From positions 1 to 64,000 of the forward strand of contig NZ_JAKLTO010000009.1 of the NCBI RefSeq assembly GCF_022012335.1: a stretch of DNA of 64,000 nucleotides, given 5' to 3'. Positions 27,554-36,282 of this stretch are shown piece by piece (positions within the stretch are counted from its first letter, which is position 1; each line of letters begins with the position of its first letter). Made by a program: the position numbers and the translations under genes. The notes under the pieces were generated by a model, which was not told where the DNA came from, did no database searches, and saw only the letters and a list, made by a program, of their open reading frames with translations. The stretch comes from Flavobacterium sp. SM15. GTDB taxonomy: Bacteria; Bacteroidota; Bacteroidia; Flavobacteriales; Flavobacteriaceae.

Positions 27554-27590
27554 AAAAAGGCTGTTTTTAGTAATAAAAGCAGCCTTTTTT
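27554..27590. terminator. Terminator of the trp operon
   Basis: AAAAAGGCTG and CAGCCTTTTT form a 10-bp stem with a ~16-nt loop, about 65 nt beyond the trpA stop on the minus strand. T tracts are present in both directions. Confidence 0.8.
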
Positions 27591-27656
27591 AGTGTATAGG
27601 TAAAATCTATAGCTGATTATTAAATAATTATTTACCAATTATTTATGTATGTTTAT

Positions 27657-28418
27657 TTAAATTATTTGTTTTACAAAATTTTGAATCTCTGAAATTTCAT
27701 TGTTTTTTATAAAATTGACGAACGAACTGCCAATTATTGCCCCTTTTTGATGTTTTGTAGCCTGTGAAAACGTCTCTCGATTGGAAATTCCGAAACCTAC
27801 AATTTGAGGATTTTTCAAGTTCATTTTGGCTACTTTTCCGAAGTAATTTTGTTGGGTTTTTTCAAAAGATTTTTTGCTTCCGGTTGTACTCGAACTACTC
27901 ACCAAATAGATAAAACTATCACTGATATTATCAATTTTTCGGATGCGTTCTTCGGAAGTTTGTGGGGTGACTAGGCAAATATTTTTAAGGTTATAACGGT
28001 CAAAAATGGTCTTGTATTCCTGCTCAAAAACGGCTAAAGGAAGGTCTGGAATGATGAGTCCGTCGATGCCAATTTGAGCACATTTTTGACAAAATTCTGC
28101 TACTCCAAACTGTAAAATTGGATTAAAATATCCCATAATTATAAGCGGAATTTGGACTGTTTTTCGGACGTTTTTTAGTTGTTCAAAGAGCATTTTTGTG
28201 GTCATTCCATTGCGTAATGCGACCGTCGAACTCTCCTGAATTGTAGTTCCATCGGCAAGCGGATCGCTAAACGGAAGACCAATTTCGATCATGTCCACAC
28301 CGTTTTTTTCGAGGGTTTCGATGATGGAAATTGTGTCATTTAAGGTGGGAAAACCTGCCGTGAAATAGATGGAAAGTAGCTTCTTTTTTTCGCTTAATTT
28401 GATGTTTATTCGATTCAT
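27657..28418 (-). CDS. trpA: Tryptophan synthase alpha subunit
   Basis: 253 residues. TrpA cleaves indole-3-glycerol phosphate and channels indole to TrpB. Seen: YFTAGFP, MIEIGLPFSDPLADGTTIQ (catalytic Glu in the EIGLPFSDP segment), IIPDLPL, VSSSSTTGSK and IVGFGISNRE near the phosphate site. Last gene of the trp operon. A 119-bp gap containing a structured repeat separates it from trpB, the widest internal gap in the operon after the one between trpD and trpG. Confidence 0.97.
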   Translation of the reverse strand: MNRINIKLSEKKKLLSIYFTAGFPTLNDTISIIETLEKNGVDMIEIGLPFSDPLADGTTIQESSTVALRNGMTTKMLFEQLKNVRKTVQIPLIIMGYFNPILQFGVAEFCQKCAQIGIDGLIIPDLPLAVFEQEYKTIFDRYNLKNICLVTPQTSEERIRKIDNISDSFIYLVSSSSTTGSKKSFEKTQQNYFGKVAKMNLKNPQIVGFGISNRETFSQATKHQKGAIIGSSFVNFIKNNEISEIQNFVKQII

Positions 28419-28437
28419 GATTTAATGTTTTTGCTTG

Positions 28438-28534
28438 CGTTAGGGATGGAAATGACATCCTTTTTACGGTCGTTGAGGTTCTCGAAACGACCGTAAAAAG
28501 ATAAAATGTACAGCCCGACCCTTGTGGTAACGCC
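28438..28534 (+). ncRNA. Structured repeat copy 4 (flavo-1-like), antisense within the trp operon
   Basis: Same architecture as copies 1-3 when read on the plus strand: outer stem GCGTTA/TAACGC (28438-28443, 28529-28534), AGGGATGGAAATGACATCC, a 12-bp hairpin (TTTTTACGGTCG with CGACCGTAAAAA), then GTACAGCCCGA. The GGG:CCC pair replaces CCTG:CAGG of other copies. It fills the trpB-trpA gap on the strand opposite to the operon. Confidence 0.55.
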
Positions 28535-28537
28535 CAA

Positions 28538-29722
28538 TTATTTATAATTAAAATAGTCGATATAGGTGTTCAAATCTTTGTCGCCACGACCCGATAAATT
28601 GACAATTACAATGTCGTTTTTACCGAATTTTTTTTGCTCCAAAACAGCCAAAGCATGTGAACTTTCAATGGCAGGAATGATGCCTTCGGTCTTGCATAAA
28701 TTGAGCCCTGCACTCATTGCATCTTGGTCGGTAACAGCAATAAATTCTGCTCTTTTTGTTTGGTGAAGATGCGCGTGAAGCGGACCAACTCCCGGGTAAT
28801 CCAAACCAGCCGAAATCGAATAGGGTTCAGTGATTTGACCGTCATCGGATTGCATTAAAAGGGTTTTACTGCCATGAATAATTCCGATTTTTCCGAGAAC
28901 CGAAGTAGCCGCGCTTTCCCCTGAATTAATGCCTTTTCCAGCTGCTTCCACAGCAATTAGTTTTACGTTTTCATCTTCTAAAAAGTGGTAGAATGCTCCG
29001 GCAGCGTTGCTTCCGCCACCCACACAAGCTATGATATAATCTGGATTTTCGCGACCTTCTTTCTCAAGCAATTGGTGTTTAATTTCCTCAGATATAATGC
29101 TTTGGAATTTCGATACCATGTCCGGATAGGGATGAGGACCAACCACAGAACCAATAATATAAAAGGTGTCAAACGGGTTGTTGATCCAATCCCTAATGGC
29201 TTCATTTGTAGCATCTTTCAGGGTTTTAGAACCGGATGTGGCTGGTCGTACTTCGGCACCGAGCATTTTCATTCGGGCGACATTCGGCGCCTGTCGTTTA
29301 ATATCAATTTCGCCCATATAGACAATGCATTCCAAACCCATTAAAGCACAGACGGTTGCAGTAGCGACACCATGTTGTCCGGCACCAGTTTCTGCAATGA
29401 TTCTTGTTTTTCCTAAGCGTTTGGCAAGTAGAATCTGCCCTATGGTATTGTTGATTTTATGCGCTCCGGTATGGCACAAATCTTCCCTTTTTAGATAGAT
29501 TTTGGTATTGTATTTGGAAGATAAACGTTCGGCAAAATAGAGTGGTGTGGGACGGCCCACGTAGTCTTTCAGGAGTTGTTGGAACTCGGTTTGAAAGCTC
29601 TCGGTTACTATGATTTTGTGATAGTTTTGACGCAATTCTTCCACATTTGGATAGAGCATTTCGGGGATGAAAGCACCGCCGAATTCGCCGTAAAAACCTT
29701 TATCGTTAACTTGATAGTTCAT
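28538..29722 (-). CDS. trpB: Tryptophan synthase beta subunit
   Basis: 394 residues, the normal TrpB1 length. It condenses indole with serine using [16 protein letters not shown] holds the Schiff-base lysine; [17 protein letters not shown] and [12 protein letters not shown] (phosphate-binding loop) are intact, as is the C-terminal [10 protein letters not shown]. It starts 17 bp inside the end of trpF, indicating translational coupling. Confidence 0.98.
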   Translation of the reverse strand: MNYQVNDKGFYGEFGGAFIPEMLYPNVEELRQNYHKIIVTESFQTEFQQLLKDYVGRPTPLYFAERLSSKYNTKIYLKREDLCHTGAHKINNTIGQILLAKRLGKTRIIAETGAGQHGVATATVCALMGLECIVYMGEIDIKRQAPNVARMKMLGAEVRPATSGSKTLKDATNEAIRDWINNPFDTFYIIGSVVGPHPYPDMVSKFQSIISEEIKHQLLEKEGRENPDYIIACVGGGSNAAGAFYHFLEDENVKLIAVEAAGKGINSGESAATSVLGKIGIIHGSKTLLMQSDDGQITEPYSISAGLDYPGVGPLHAHLHQTKRAEFIAVTDQDAMSAGLNLCKTEGIIPAIESSHALAVLEQKKFGKNDIVIVNLSGRGDKDLNTYIDYFNYK

Positions 29723-30311
29723 GTTGCAATTGTTTTAAAAGTTGTGTGTTTTTTAATCCGGGTTCGAGTTCAAATTTACTGTTCACATCTATGGCGTGAA
29801 TGGGTAAATTCAAGTGCTGTATTGTTCTAATGTTCTCTAAACCAATGCCGCCGCTTAAGAAAAATGGTTTTTTTGAAGGGTAATTTTTCAGGATTTGCCA
29901 ATTAAAAGGAGTTCCGTTGCCACCATGATATTGACCTTTGGTGTCGAAAAGGAAATAATCACAAACGGTTTCATAAGGTGTAATGCTTTGAAAATCAATG
30001 GTGTCATCTACTGAAAAAACCTTGATAACTTTAATGTTCAGATGCTGGAACAGCTTACAAAATTCTGGTGATTCATTACCATGTAACTGAACGAGTTGTA
30101 AATTATAACGTTGTATCTTGTCCAGAATATCATCCAAATAAGCATTCACAAAAACACCTACTTTTTGAATTGATTTCGGTAAGATTGGAAGTTCGCCACT
30201 AAAAAACCTAGGCGATTTCTCATAAAATATAAAACCCAGATAATCTGGTTGCAACGTTGCAATTTCTTGAATATTAGACAAGTATTTCATTCCGCATATT
30301 TTTAACTTCAT
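29706..30311 (-). CDS. trpF: Phosphoribosylanthranilate isomerase
   Basis: 201 residues of TIM-barrel. It performs the Amadori rearrangement of phosphoribosylanthranilate. MKLKICGMK with the catalytic cysteine, [25 protein letters not shown] and [11 protein letters not shown] (phosphate loop, with DVNSKFE for the C-terminal E after the usual DxSSGVE segment) are visible. Its start overlaps the trpC stop by 4 bp, and its 3' end overlaps trpB by 17 bp. The serine pair normally found in DVSSGVE is partly replaced (DVNSKFE). Confidence 0.95.
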   Translation of the reverse strand: MKLKICGMKYLSNIQEIATLQPDYLGFIFYEKSPRFFSGELPILPKSIQKVGVFVNAYLDDILDKIQRYNLQLVQLHGNESPEFCKLFQHLNIKVIKVFSVDDTIDFQSITPYETVCDYFLFDTKGQYHGGNGTPFNWQILKNYPSKKPFFLSGGIGLENIRTIQHLNLPIHAIDVNSKFELEPGLKNTQLLKQLQHELSS

Positions 30312-31099
30312 GACTTTATTAATATGGAGTTGATAAATGCTGTTGCAGATTTTTCCGGATTTTCAGTTTTCATGAAGTGTTCTCCAATTAAAAATCCTTG
30401 ATAACCAAATTGTTGTAATTCAAGAATTGCTGCAGCAGAGCTAATTCCACTTTCGGATACTTTTACAAAATCATTAGGTATGTGTTGAGCAAGTTCTTTG
30501 CTGTTTTCCAAACTGACTTCGAAAGTTTTCAGACTGCGGTTGTTCACGCCAATCATGTCTAAACTCGGCATTACTGCTTTGTTTAGTTCTTCTTCATTAT
30601 GAACTTCCAATAGAACTTCAAGACCTAAGGAATGGGCAAATTCAGAAAACTGTTTGATTTCAAAGCGGGTTAAAATGGCTGCAATCAGTAGAATAACATC
30701 GGCTCCATGGGCTTTTGCTTCCAAAATCTGGTACTCGTTTATGATGAACTCTTTTCGGAGTAATGGCACATTTACTGAGGCTTTTGCGATTATCAAATCG
30801 TCTAATGAACCGCCAAAATATTTCCCATCGGTTAAAACAGAAATTCCTGAAACTCCTGCGTTTTGGTAGCCTGTAACTACTTCTTCCACTGTAAAATCAT
30901 TATTGATTACAGATTTTGAAGGAGAACGACGTTTGTGTTCGGCAATAATTCCGATTAAATTATTCTGTAAATTTTTGCTTAAGGAATAAGTTCGGCTTCC
31001 AAACAAAGCTGAATTTTCCAGTTGTGTTACGGGAACGAGTTGTTTTTTTAGTTTGACTTCTTGTTTTTTATTGATGATGATTTTGTCTAAAATTGTCAT
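30308..31099 (-). CDS. trpC: Indole-3-glycerol phosphate synthase
   Basis: 263 residues. It decarboxylates and closes the ring of CdRP to indole-3-glycerol phosphate. IIAEHKRRSPSKS (catalytic lysine), GISVLTDGKYFGGS, PLLRKEFIINEYQ, IGVNNRSLKTFEV and VSESGISSAAAI follow the family order. It overlaps trpF by 4 bp and starts 2 bp after trpD. It is a separate protein, unlike the fused TrpCF of enterics. Confidence 0.97.
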   Translation of the reverse strand: MTILDKIIINKKQEVKLKKQLVPVTQLENSALFGSRTYSLSKNLQNNLIGIIAEHKRRSPSKSVINNDFTVEEVVTGYQNAGVSGISVLTDGKYFGGSLDDLIIAKASVNVPLLRKEFIINEYQILEAKAHGADVILLIAAILTRFEIKQFSEFAHSLGLEVLLEVHNEEELNKAVMPSLDMIGVNNRSLKTFEVSLENSKELAQHIPNDFVKVSESGISSAAAILELQQFGYQGFLIGEHFMKTENPEKSATAFINSILIKS

Positions 31100-31101
31100 G
31101 A

Positions 31102-32094
31102 TTATTTGCTTAATTGTTTTAGTTTTTTGAGTTTTTCGAGTGCTTTTCCGCTTAATAAGCTTTCTTTAGCCAATTCAAAACCTTCCAGAATAGAACAGTT
31201 TTTTACTGTGGAAATGGCTATTCCAGCGTTAGCACAAACCACATTGTTTTGGGCTTCCGTTCCGTTTCCTTTTAGGATATTTAAAAAGATTTCAGCCGAT
31301 TTTTCTACCGTTACACCTCCCAAAATGTCATTTTCATTAAGTTTAGTTGCTTGAAAATCTTCTGGTTTTAAAATCTGATCGTAGTTTTTAGAAATAATTT
31401 TCGTGTTTCCGGTTAGTGAGATTTCATCATAGCCTTCCAAGCTGTGCAGAATAGTAAAATTTGTTTGGGTATTCTGATACAGGTAAGCATACATTCTTGC
31501 CAGTTCCAAACTAAAAACTCCAACCAACTGATGTTTCGGAAAACTCGGGTTCACCATTGGTCCCAACATATTAAAGAAGGTTTTTACCGCCAGTTCTTTA
31601 CGAATCGGAGCCACATTTTTCATGGCAGGATGGAAAAGAGGCGCATGCAACACACAGATTCCGGCTTCTTCAATCGACCTTTTCAGGAAATCCTCATCAT
31701 TGCTGAATTTTATCCCTAAAGTTTCCATCACATTACTTGAACCGGAAATTGAGGAAACACCATAATTTCCGTGTTTTGCAACCTGAATTCCAGCTCCGGA
31801 AGCAACAAAAGAAGCTAAAGTTGAAATGTTGAAGGTGTTTTTTCCATCGCCACCGGTTCCGCATAAATCGATGGTGTTGTAATCGGATAAATCAATGGGA
31901 ATGCACAACTCTAAAAGCGCTTCACGAAATCCGGCAAGTTCTTCAATGGTAATGCTTCGCATCATGTAGATAGTTAAAAAACTTGCAATTTGGCTTGGGT
32001 TGTACAGTTTGTTAGAGATGTTTTTCAGCACGGTTTTCGCTTCTTCTTTACTAAGTGTTTCGTGCCGGATTAATCGGTTTAGTATTGTTTTCAT
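31102..32094 (-). CDS. trpD: Anthranilate phosphoribosyltransferase
   Basis: 330 residues. It joins anthranilate to PRPP. The PRPP-binding GTGGDGKNTFNIST motif, KHGNYGVSSISGSSNVMETLG and NMLGPMVNPSFPKHQLVGVF are intact, with the N-terminal helical dimerisation region present. It is not fused with trpG. Upstream lies the 145-bp trpD-trpG gap, which holds a short hairpin (TTTAAGTT/AACTTAAA, 32186-32206) but no T tract and nothing else I can name. Confidence 0.97.
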   Translation of the reverse strand: MKTILNRLIRHETLSKEEAKTVLKNISNKLYNPSQIASFLTIYMMRSITIEELAGFREALLELCIPIDLSDYNTIDLCGTGGDGKNTFNISTLASFVASGAGIQVAKHGNYGVSSISGSSNVMETLGIKFSNDEDFLKRSIEEAGICVLHAPLFHPAMKNVAPIRKELAVKTFFNMLGPMVNPSFPKHQLVGVFSLELARMYAYLYQNTQTNFTILHSLEGYDEISLTGNTKIISKNYDQILKPEDFQATKLNENDILGGVTVEKSAEIFLNILKGNGTEAQNNVVCANAGIAISTVKNCSILEGFELAKESLLSGKALEKLKKLKQLSK

Positions 32095-32239
32095 TTCACT
32101 ATTTTTTATTTGTTATTTGTGTTCAATGCTGTCGCCTTTCAGGCTCGAGTCATAATGTTTAAATTAGGTATGAGTTGTGCTGGGCTTTAAGTTTTTGCAA
32201 CTTAAAACTGATCTGTTTTTTCGATAAAAGTGTTGTTAA

Positions 32240-32809
32240 TTAGCTATTTACCCAATTCTCAAGAATCTTCTTTCCGTTGGGAGTAAGAACGCTTTCGGGA
32301 TGGTATTGTACCCCGCGTACATCATAGATTTTGTGTCTTAGTGACATGATTTCACCGTTTGCATCTACCGATGTGATTTCCAAAACTTCAGGGAAATTCT
32401 CCTTGGAAACTACCCACGAATGGTAACGCCCGACTTCGATTTCATCAGCTAAATCTTTAAAAAGGAGTTCATCGGGAACGGTGATTTTGACTTGAGTTGC
32501 CACACCATGATAGACTTTTTCAAGATTGATCAGATTTCCGCCAAAAACTTCTCCAATGGCTTGCTGGCCAAGACAAACACCAAGAATACTTTTGGTAGGA
32601 GCATAGGTTTTGATTACTTCTTTCAATAAACCCGCTTCGTCTGGGATTCCCGGCCCTGGAGAAAGAAGGATTTTGTCGAAAGGTTTTACTTCATCAATAT
32701 AGAATTCGTCGTTGCGGAATACAGTTACTTCGCAGTTCAAATCTTCTAAATAATGAACCAAATTGTAAGTGAAACTATCGTAATTGTCTATGACTAATAT
32801 CTTTTTCAT
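32240..32809 (-). CDS. trpG: Anthranilate synthase component II (glutamine amidotransferase)
   Basis: 189 residues, class I amidotransferase supplying ammonia to TrpE. Catalytic triad segments are LGVCLGQQAIGE (nucleophile Cys) and VQYHPESVLTPNG (His-Glu), with LLSPGPGIPDEAG for the oxyanion region. The same protein family can serve p-aminobenzoate synthase; its place next to trpE supports the tryptophan role. 64 bp separates it from trpE. Confidence 0.96.
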   Translation of the reverse strand: MKKILVIDNYDSFTYNLVHYLEDLNCEVTVFRNDEFYIDEVKPFDKILLSPGPGIPDEAGLLKEVIKTYAPTKSILGVCLGQQAIGEVFGGNLINLEKVYHGVATQVKITVPDELLFKDLADEIEVGRYHSWVVSKENFPEVLEITSVDANGEIMSLRHKIYDVRGVQYHPESVLTPNGKKILENWVNS

Positions 32810-32873
32810 AAATGATTGAATGATTAAAAGATTGAAAAATTAATCGCGATATAATCTTTAAATTCTTTAATTT

Positions 32874-34274
32874 TTAAATTTTCTCTGCTAAATCCAAAGC
32901 TTTATTGAGTGCACCTAATTTATTGTACACTTCCTGTGTTTCGTTTTCTTCACTGGAATTGATGGTAACTCCGGCTCCTGCCTGATAATATAACTGATGA
33001 TTTTTGCTTAAAAATGTTCGTATCATAATGGCATGGTTAAAATTACCATCAAAATCCATAAAACCAATGGCGCCGCCGTAGAAATTTCGGTTAGTATTTT
33101 CGATGTTTTCAATAAGTTGTAAGGCCTTGTTTTTCGGGGCTCCCGATAAAGTTCCGGCCGGAAAAGTATCTGCTACAACCTGCATGGTCGTTGCTTTTTC
33201 ATGCAATTCCCCACTTACTTTGGAAACCAAATGGATTACATGGGAAAAGAATTGAACTTCTCGGTATTTTTCAACTTCAACATTGTGACCGTTGCGGCTC
33301 AAATCGTTTCGGGCTAAGTCAACAAGCATTACATGTTCGCTGTTTTCTTTCGGATCTTCTGCTAATTGTTTGGCCAAAATTGCATCGTGCTCGTCATTTC
33401 CTGTTCGTTTGAACGTTCCGGCTATGGGATGAATTTCCGCTTTTCGGTTGTTGATAACCAATTGTGCTTCTGGTGATGAGCCCATGATTTTGAAATTTCC
33501 GTAATCAAAAAAGAACAAATAGGGTGAAGGGTTAATACTTCGTAAAGCACGATAGACGTTGAATTCATCGCCTTTAAAACCTTGTGTGAAACGTCTTGAC
33601 AAAACCAATTGGAAGACATCGCCACGGTAACAGTGTTTTTTGGCCAAAGCAACATTGGTTTTAAAATCGATATCAGATAAGTTGGAAATCGAATCGCCTT
33701 CTTTGGCAAACGAATACGAAGCAAAGTTTTTCGATTGGATCAATTGCTCAATTTCTGCAATATTGTTTTGATTGTCAATACTGTGGCAGAAAATATACGC
33801 TTCATTTTTGAAATGGTTTATGGCAATTATGTTCTGATAAACAGCATAATACAAATCGGGAATTTGTAAATCAGAAGCTTTCTTTTCAATGGTTACCTTT
33901 TCAAAATAACGAACGGCATCGTAACTGGTAAATCCGAATAAACCATTGGTAATGAATTTGAAATCAGTTTTTTCTGTTGAAAATTGTGAAGTAAAATCCT
34001 GAATATTCTCAATTACATTTTTTGAGGTTTCAATGGCTTTTTTAGTTGAAGTTCCGTCCGGTAATGTTGATGTGATGGCTTCGTTTTCAACTTTGATGCT
34101 TGCAATCGGATTACAGCAGATATACGAAAAACTGTTTTGATTGCTGTGATAATCATTACTCTCCAGTAAAAGGCTGTTCGGGAATTTGTCCCGGATTTTC
34201 AAATAAATGCTTACCGGCGTGATGGTGTCGGCAAGTATTTGTTTGTAATGTGTATGTAATTTATATTTTTTCAT
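32874..34274 (-). CDS. trpE: Anthranilate synthase component I
   Basis: 466 residues of chorismate-utilising enzyme. It converts chorismate to anthranilate with ammonia from TrpG. Landmarks are LLESNDYHS near residue 37 (region of tryptophan feedback binding), NPSPYLFFFDYGNFKIMGSSPE, PIAGTFKRTGN, VDLARNDLSRN, PAGTLSGAPKNKALQLI and the C-terminal YGGAIGFMDFDGNFNHAIMIRT. It is the first structural gene after the attenuator, so expression should follow charged tRNA(Trp) levels. Confidence 0.97.
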   Translation of the reverse strand: MKKYKLHTHYKQILADTITPVSIYLKIRDKFPNSLLLESNDYHSNQNSFSYICCNPIASIKVENEAITSTLPDGTSTKKAIETSKNVIENIQDFTSQFSTEKTDFKFITNGLFGFTSYDAVRYFEKVTIEKKASDLQIPDLYYAVYQNIIAINHFKNEAYIFCHSIDNQNNIAEIEQLIQSKNFASYSFAKEGDSISNLSDIDFKTNVALAKKHCYRGDVFQLVLSRRFTQGFKGDEFNVYRALRSINPSPYLFFFDYGNFKIMGSSPEAQLVINNRKAEIHPIAGTFKRTGNDEHDAILAKQLAEDPKENSEHVMLVDLARNDLSRNGHNVEVEKYREVQFFSHVIHLVSKVSGELHEKATTMQVVADTFPAGTLSGAPKNKALQLIENIENTNRNFYGGAIGFMDFDGNFNHAIMIRTFLSKNHQLYYQAGAGVTINSSEENETQEVYNKLGALNKALDLAEKI

Positions 34275-34293
34275 GATGCTTAAATTTTGACAA

Positions 34294-34326
34294 TAAAAAA
34301 AGGCTTGTCGTGATTGACAAGCCTTT
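34294..34326 (-). terminator. trp attenuator terminator
   Basis: On the minus strand AAGGCTTGTC and GACAAGCCTT form a 10-bp stem with a 6-nt loop, followed by T7. It lies between the leader peptide and trpE. The loop and 3' arm contain TCACGAC, the exact complement of GTCGTGA at the end of the leader reading frame, giving an alternative antiterminator pairing. Confidence 0.9.
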
Positions 34327-34366
34327 TATCTATGTTGGTTTTAAAAATACAGATAGGAGGATTTGC

Positions 34367-34423
34367 TCACGACGTTCGACGTAAGTTGTTCCACCACCAA
34401 GTATTGTTTAAAATGTTGTTCAT
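34367..34423 (-). CDS. trp operon leader peptide
   Basis: An 18-residue reading frame, MNNILNNTWWWNNLRRTS, precedes the attenuator, about 20 nt after the predicted transcription start. Three consecutive tryptophan codons (TGG TGG TGG) are the expected stalling site when charged tRNA(Trp) is scarce. The stop codon lies inside GTCGTGA, which can pair with the terminator loop and 3' arm (7 bp). A ribosome stalled at the Trp codons would leave that segment free to form the antiterminator; one reaching the stop would cover it. The product has no role beyond translation itself. Confidence 0.88.
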   Translation of the reverse strand: MNNILNNTWWWNNLRRTS

Positions 34424-34443
34424 TTTGTATTTTTTGTATGGTA

Positions 34444-34476
34444 CAAAGTTATAGAAATGATTTTCTAAAAAACAAA
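34444..34476 (-). promoter_or_regulatory. trp operon promoter
   Basis: On the minus strand TTTG (34473-34476) and TAACTTTG (34444-34451) are 21 nt apart, a textbook Bacteroidetes promoter. The -7 box ends 20 nt before the leader-peptide ATG. Confidence 0.75.
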
Positions 34477-34490
34477 TTTTTTGCAATAAA

Positions 34491-34520
34491 AAAATCCTGA
34501 ACTTTGAAATTCAGGATTTT
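34491..34520 (-). terminator. Terminator of the marR-nitroreductase-yceI unit
   Basis: AAAATCCTGA and TTCAGGATTTT form a stem 28 nt beyond the yceI stop codon, on the minus strand. Confidence 0.8.
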
Positions 34521-34547
34521 ATGATGAGTTTTAAACGTTTTTGGAAA

Positions 34548-35114
34548 TTAGAATACCAAGTTTACGTTCAATTCGAATTCGTCGTTGATTGCTTTATCAG
34601 CAACTGCTCCAAAACCTACAGAAGCATATTTGATATCGTATTTAGTTCTGTCGATCATCAATTTTGCAGTAGCTGTATTTTTTTCTACAACCATGTCAAA
34701 AGTGATTGGTTTAGTGATTCCTTTAATTGTTAAATCAGCAGTTACTTGGTAAGTATTGTTAGCTTTTGTACCGATAGTTTTGAAAACCAATTGAGATGTT
34801 GGGAATTTTTCAACTCCGAAGAAATCGTCTGCTTTTAAGTGACCATCTAAACTAGCTTTTCCTTTTCCTTCCAAATCTTTAGTGTCGATAGTTGTCATAT
34901 CCACAGTGAAGTTTCCACCCGCTAATTTTTTTCCTTTAAAAACGATAGCACCTTCTTTTAAGTTGATAGTACCATTGTGCTGACCTGTGAATTTTTTTCC
35001 GATCCATTCTACTTTACTTGCTGTAACATCTACTTTTTTTGTTGATTGAGCCGAAGCCGTTAATGTTCCTAAAGCTACTACTAAAGCTAATGCGATTGAT
35101 TTTAATTGTTTCAT
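34548..35114 (-). CDS. YceI family periplasmic lipid-binding-like protein
   Basis: 188 residues with a signal peptide (cut near ASA-Q, residue 22). The mature lipocalin-like YceI fold shows KVEWIGKKFTGQHNGTI, GGNFTVDMTTIDT, HLKADDFFGVEKFPTSQLVF and DLTIKGITKPITFDM. YceI proteins bind polyisoprenoid-type lipids in some species; the ligand here is unknown. It lies 22 bp downstream of the nitroreductase gene and is probably controlled by the MarR protein encoded first. Confidence 0.93.
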   Translation of the reverse strand: MKQLKSIALALVVALGTLTASAQSTKKVDVTASKVEWIGKKFTGQHNGTINLKEGAIVFKGKKLAGGNFTVDMTTIDTKDLEGKGKASLDGHLKADDFFGVEKFPTSQLVFKTIGTKANNTYQVTADLTIKGITKPITFDMVVEKNTATAKLMIDRTKYDIKYASVGFGAVADKAINDEFELNVNLVF

Positions 35115-35136
35115 GATTTTAATTGAATTTTAGTGA

Positions 35137-35769
35137 TTATAAATTTATGAATAATTCTTGTTTTGATTTACGTACTTTGATGTTGTGTTGTGTCGCGTCT
35201 TCTTCATGACGGTAACCAACTGTGGCAATTAACGATGCGTTTAAACCTAATTCTTTCAGACCTAGAATTTCGTTAATTTTTTCAGGTTCAAAGCCTTCCA
35301 TTGGTGTTGCGTCAATTTGAAGTTCGGCCGCTGCATTTAAAAGATTTCCTAACGCTAAATAGGTTTGCTTTGCTGTCCAGGTATTTTTTACGTCTTCAGG
35401 AAGTGATGCAATTTTCGACTTCATGAAATCTCCGTAACCAGCAATGTTTTCTACCGGAATTCCTCTGGTTTCTGCAATGTTTTTTACGTAAGTATCGATA
35501 TCTTTTTCACCTAAATTGGTCATGTTGGCAAAAATAAAAAGGTGAGATGCGTCTACAATTTGGGTTTGTCCCCATGCTGCCGGTTGTATTTTAGCTCTTA
35601 GTTCCGGATTTTCAACAATTAACACTTTGTAAGGTTGTAATCCGTAGGAAGAAGAACTTAAACGGATTGCTTCTTTAAGGATTTCCAAATCTTCGTTTGA
35701 GATTTTTTTGGTGGCGTCAAATTTTTTGGTTGCATAACGCCAATTTTGATGTTTTATGAAGTTGCTCAT
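35137..35769 (-). CDS. NAD(P)H-dependent oxidoreductase, nitroreductase family
   Basis: 210 residues, NfsB-like. An FMN flavoenzyme reducing nitroaromatics or quinones is the likely activity. RYATKKFDATKKI near the start (FMN phosphate contact), RLSSSSYGLQPYKVLIV, LALGNLLNAAAELQIDATPMEGFEPEKIN and a C-terminal KVRKSKQELF are typical. It is 2 bp from marR, so the three-gene unit looks like a MarR-controlled detoxification response. Confidence 0.92.
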   Translation of the reverse strand: MSNFIKHQNWRYATKKFDATKKISNEDLEILKEAIRLSSSSYGLQPYKVLIVENPELRAKIQPAAWGQTQIVDASHLFIFANMTNLGEKDIDTYVKNIAETRGIPVENIAGYGDFMKSKIASLPEDVKNTWTAKQTYLALGNLLNAAAELQIDATPMEGFEPEKINEILGLKELGLNASLIATVGYRHEEDATQHNIKVRKSKQELFINL

Positions 35770-35771
35770 AA

Positions 35772-36227
35772 TTAAATTGTTCTAAATTTTTCTAATAAAT
35801 TGTTTAGTTGAACGAGTTCGTCCTGCGTAAGATTTTTAGCAAACATATTCTCGTGGCTTTCCACTTTCGGATCCAGTTCTGTAAGTAAATCCAAGCCTTT
35901 TTGAGTAATGGTGATTTCCATTTTTCTTCGATTTTCGGCACAAACTTCACGGGTAACCAAATCTTTCAGTAAAAGCTTGTCTACCAATCGGGTAGTGTTA
36001 CTGGTTTTGGCCAGCATTCGTTCCTGTATCACACACATATTGGTAGGATTTCCGTTCTGTCCTCTTAAAATACGCAGCACATTATATTGTTCTCCGGACA
36101 AATCGTAAGGTTTTAAAACTTCAGCGAATTTCTCCGAAACAATGTTTTGCGTGTAAAAGATATTCAGCACCGTTTTTTTTGACGATGACAATACTTTTGT
36201 CGATTTAATGATTTCTTCGATTTTCAT
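35772..36227 (-). CDS. MarR family transcriptional regulator
   Basis: 151 residues with the MarR winged helix: PYDLSGEQYNVLRILRG, then MLAKTSNTTRLVDKLLLKDLVTREVCAENRRKMEITITQKG, which includes the DxR-like wing (ENRRKMEI). Such repressors lose DNA affinity on binding phenolic ligands or on cysteine oxidation. It heads the marR-nitroreductase-yceI operon, and two inverted repeats at 36241-36282 cover its promoter, so autorepression is likely. Confidence 0.92.
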   Translation of the reverse strand: MKIEEIIKSTKVLSSSKKTVLNIFYTQNIVSEKFAEVLKPYDLSGEQYNVLRILRGQNGNPTNMCVIQERMLAKTSNTTRLVDKLLLKDLVTREVCAENRRKMEITITQKGLDLLTELDPKVESHENMFAKNLTQDELVQLNNLLEKFRTI

Positions 36228-36240
36228 TTTGTTATTAAAT

Positions 36241-36282
36241 TTGTCGATACAAATGTAGTAATGTTTTTAATTGTATATACAA
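36241..36282 (-). promoter_or_regulatory. marR promoter with two MarR-type operators
   Basis: Minus-strand TTG (36278-36280) and TACATTTG (36250-36257) are about 20-22 nt apart. Two related inverted repeats overlap them: TTGTCGATACAA (36241-36252, over the -7 box) and TTGTATATACAA (36271-36282, over the -33 box). Their starts are 30 bp apart, close to three helical turns, so two repressor dimers could sit on one face. Confidence 0.7.

Noticed and set aside
32095..32239. trpD-trpG gap as an internal promoter or second attenuator
   Set aside because: There is one 8-bp hairpin but no T tract, no TAnnTTTG with suitable -33 on the minus strand that I could find, and no Trp-rich small frame.
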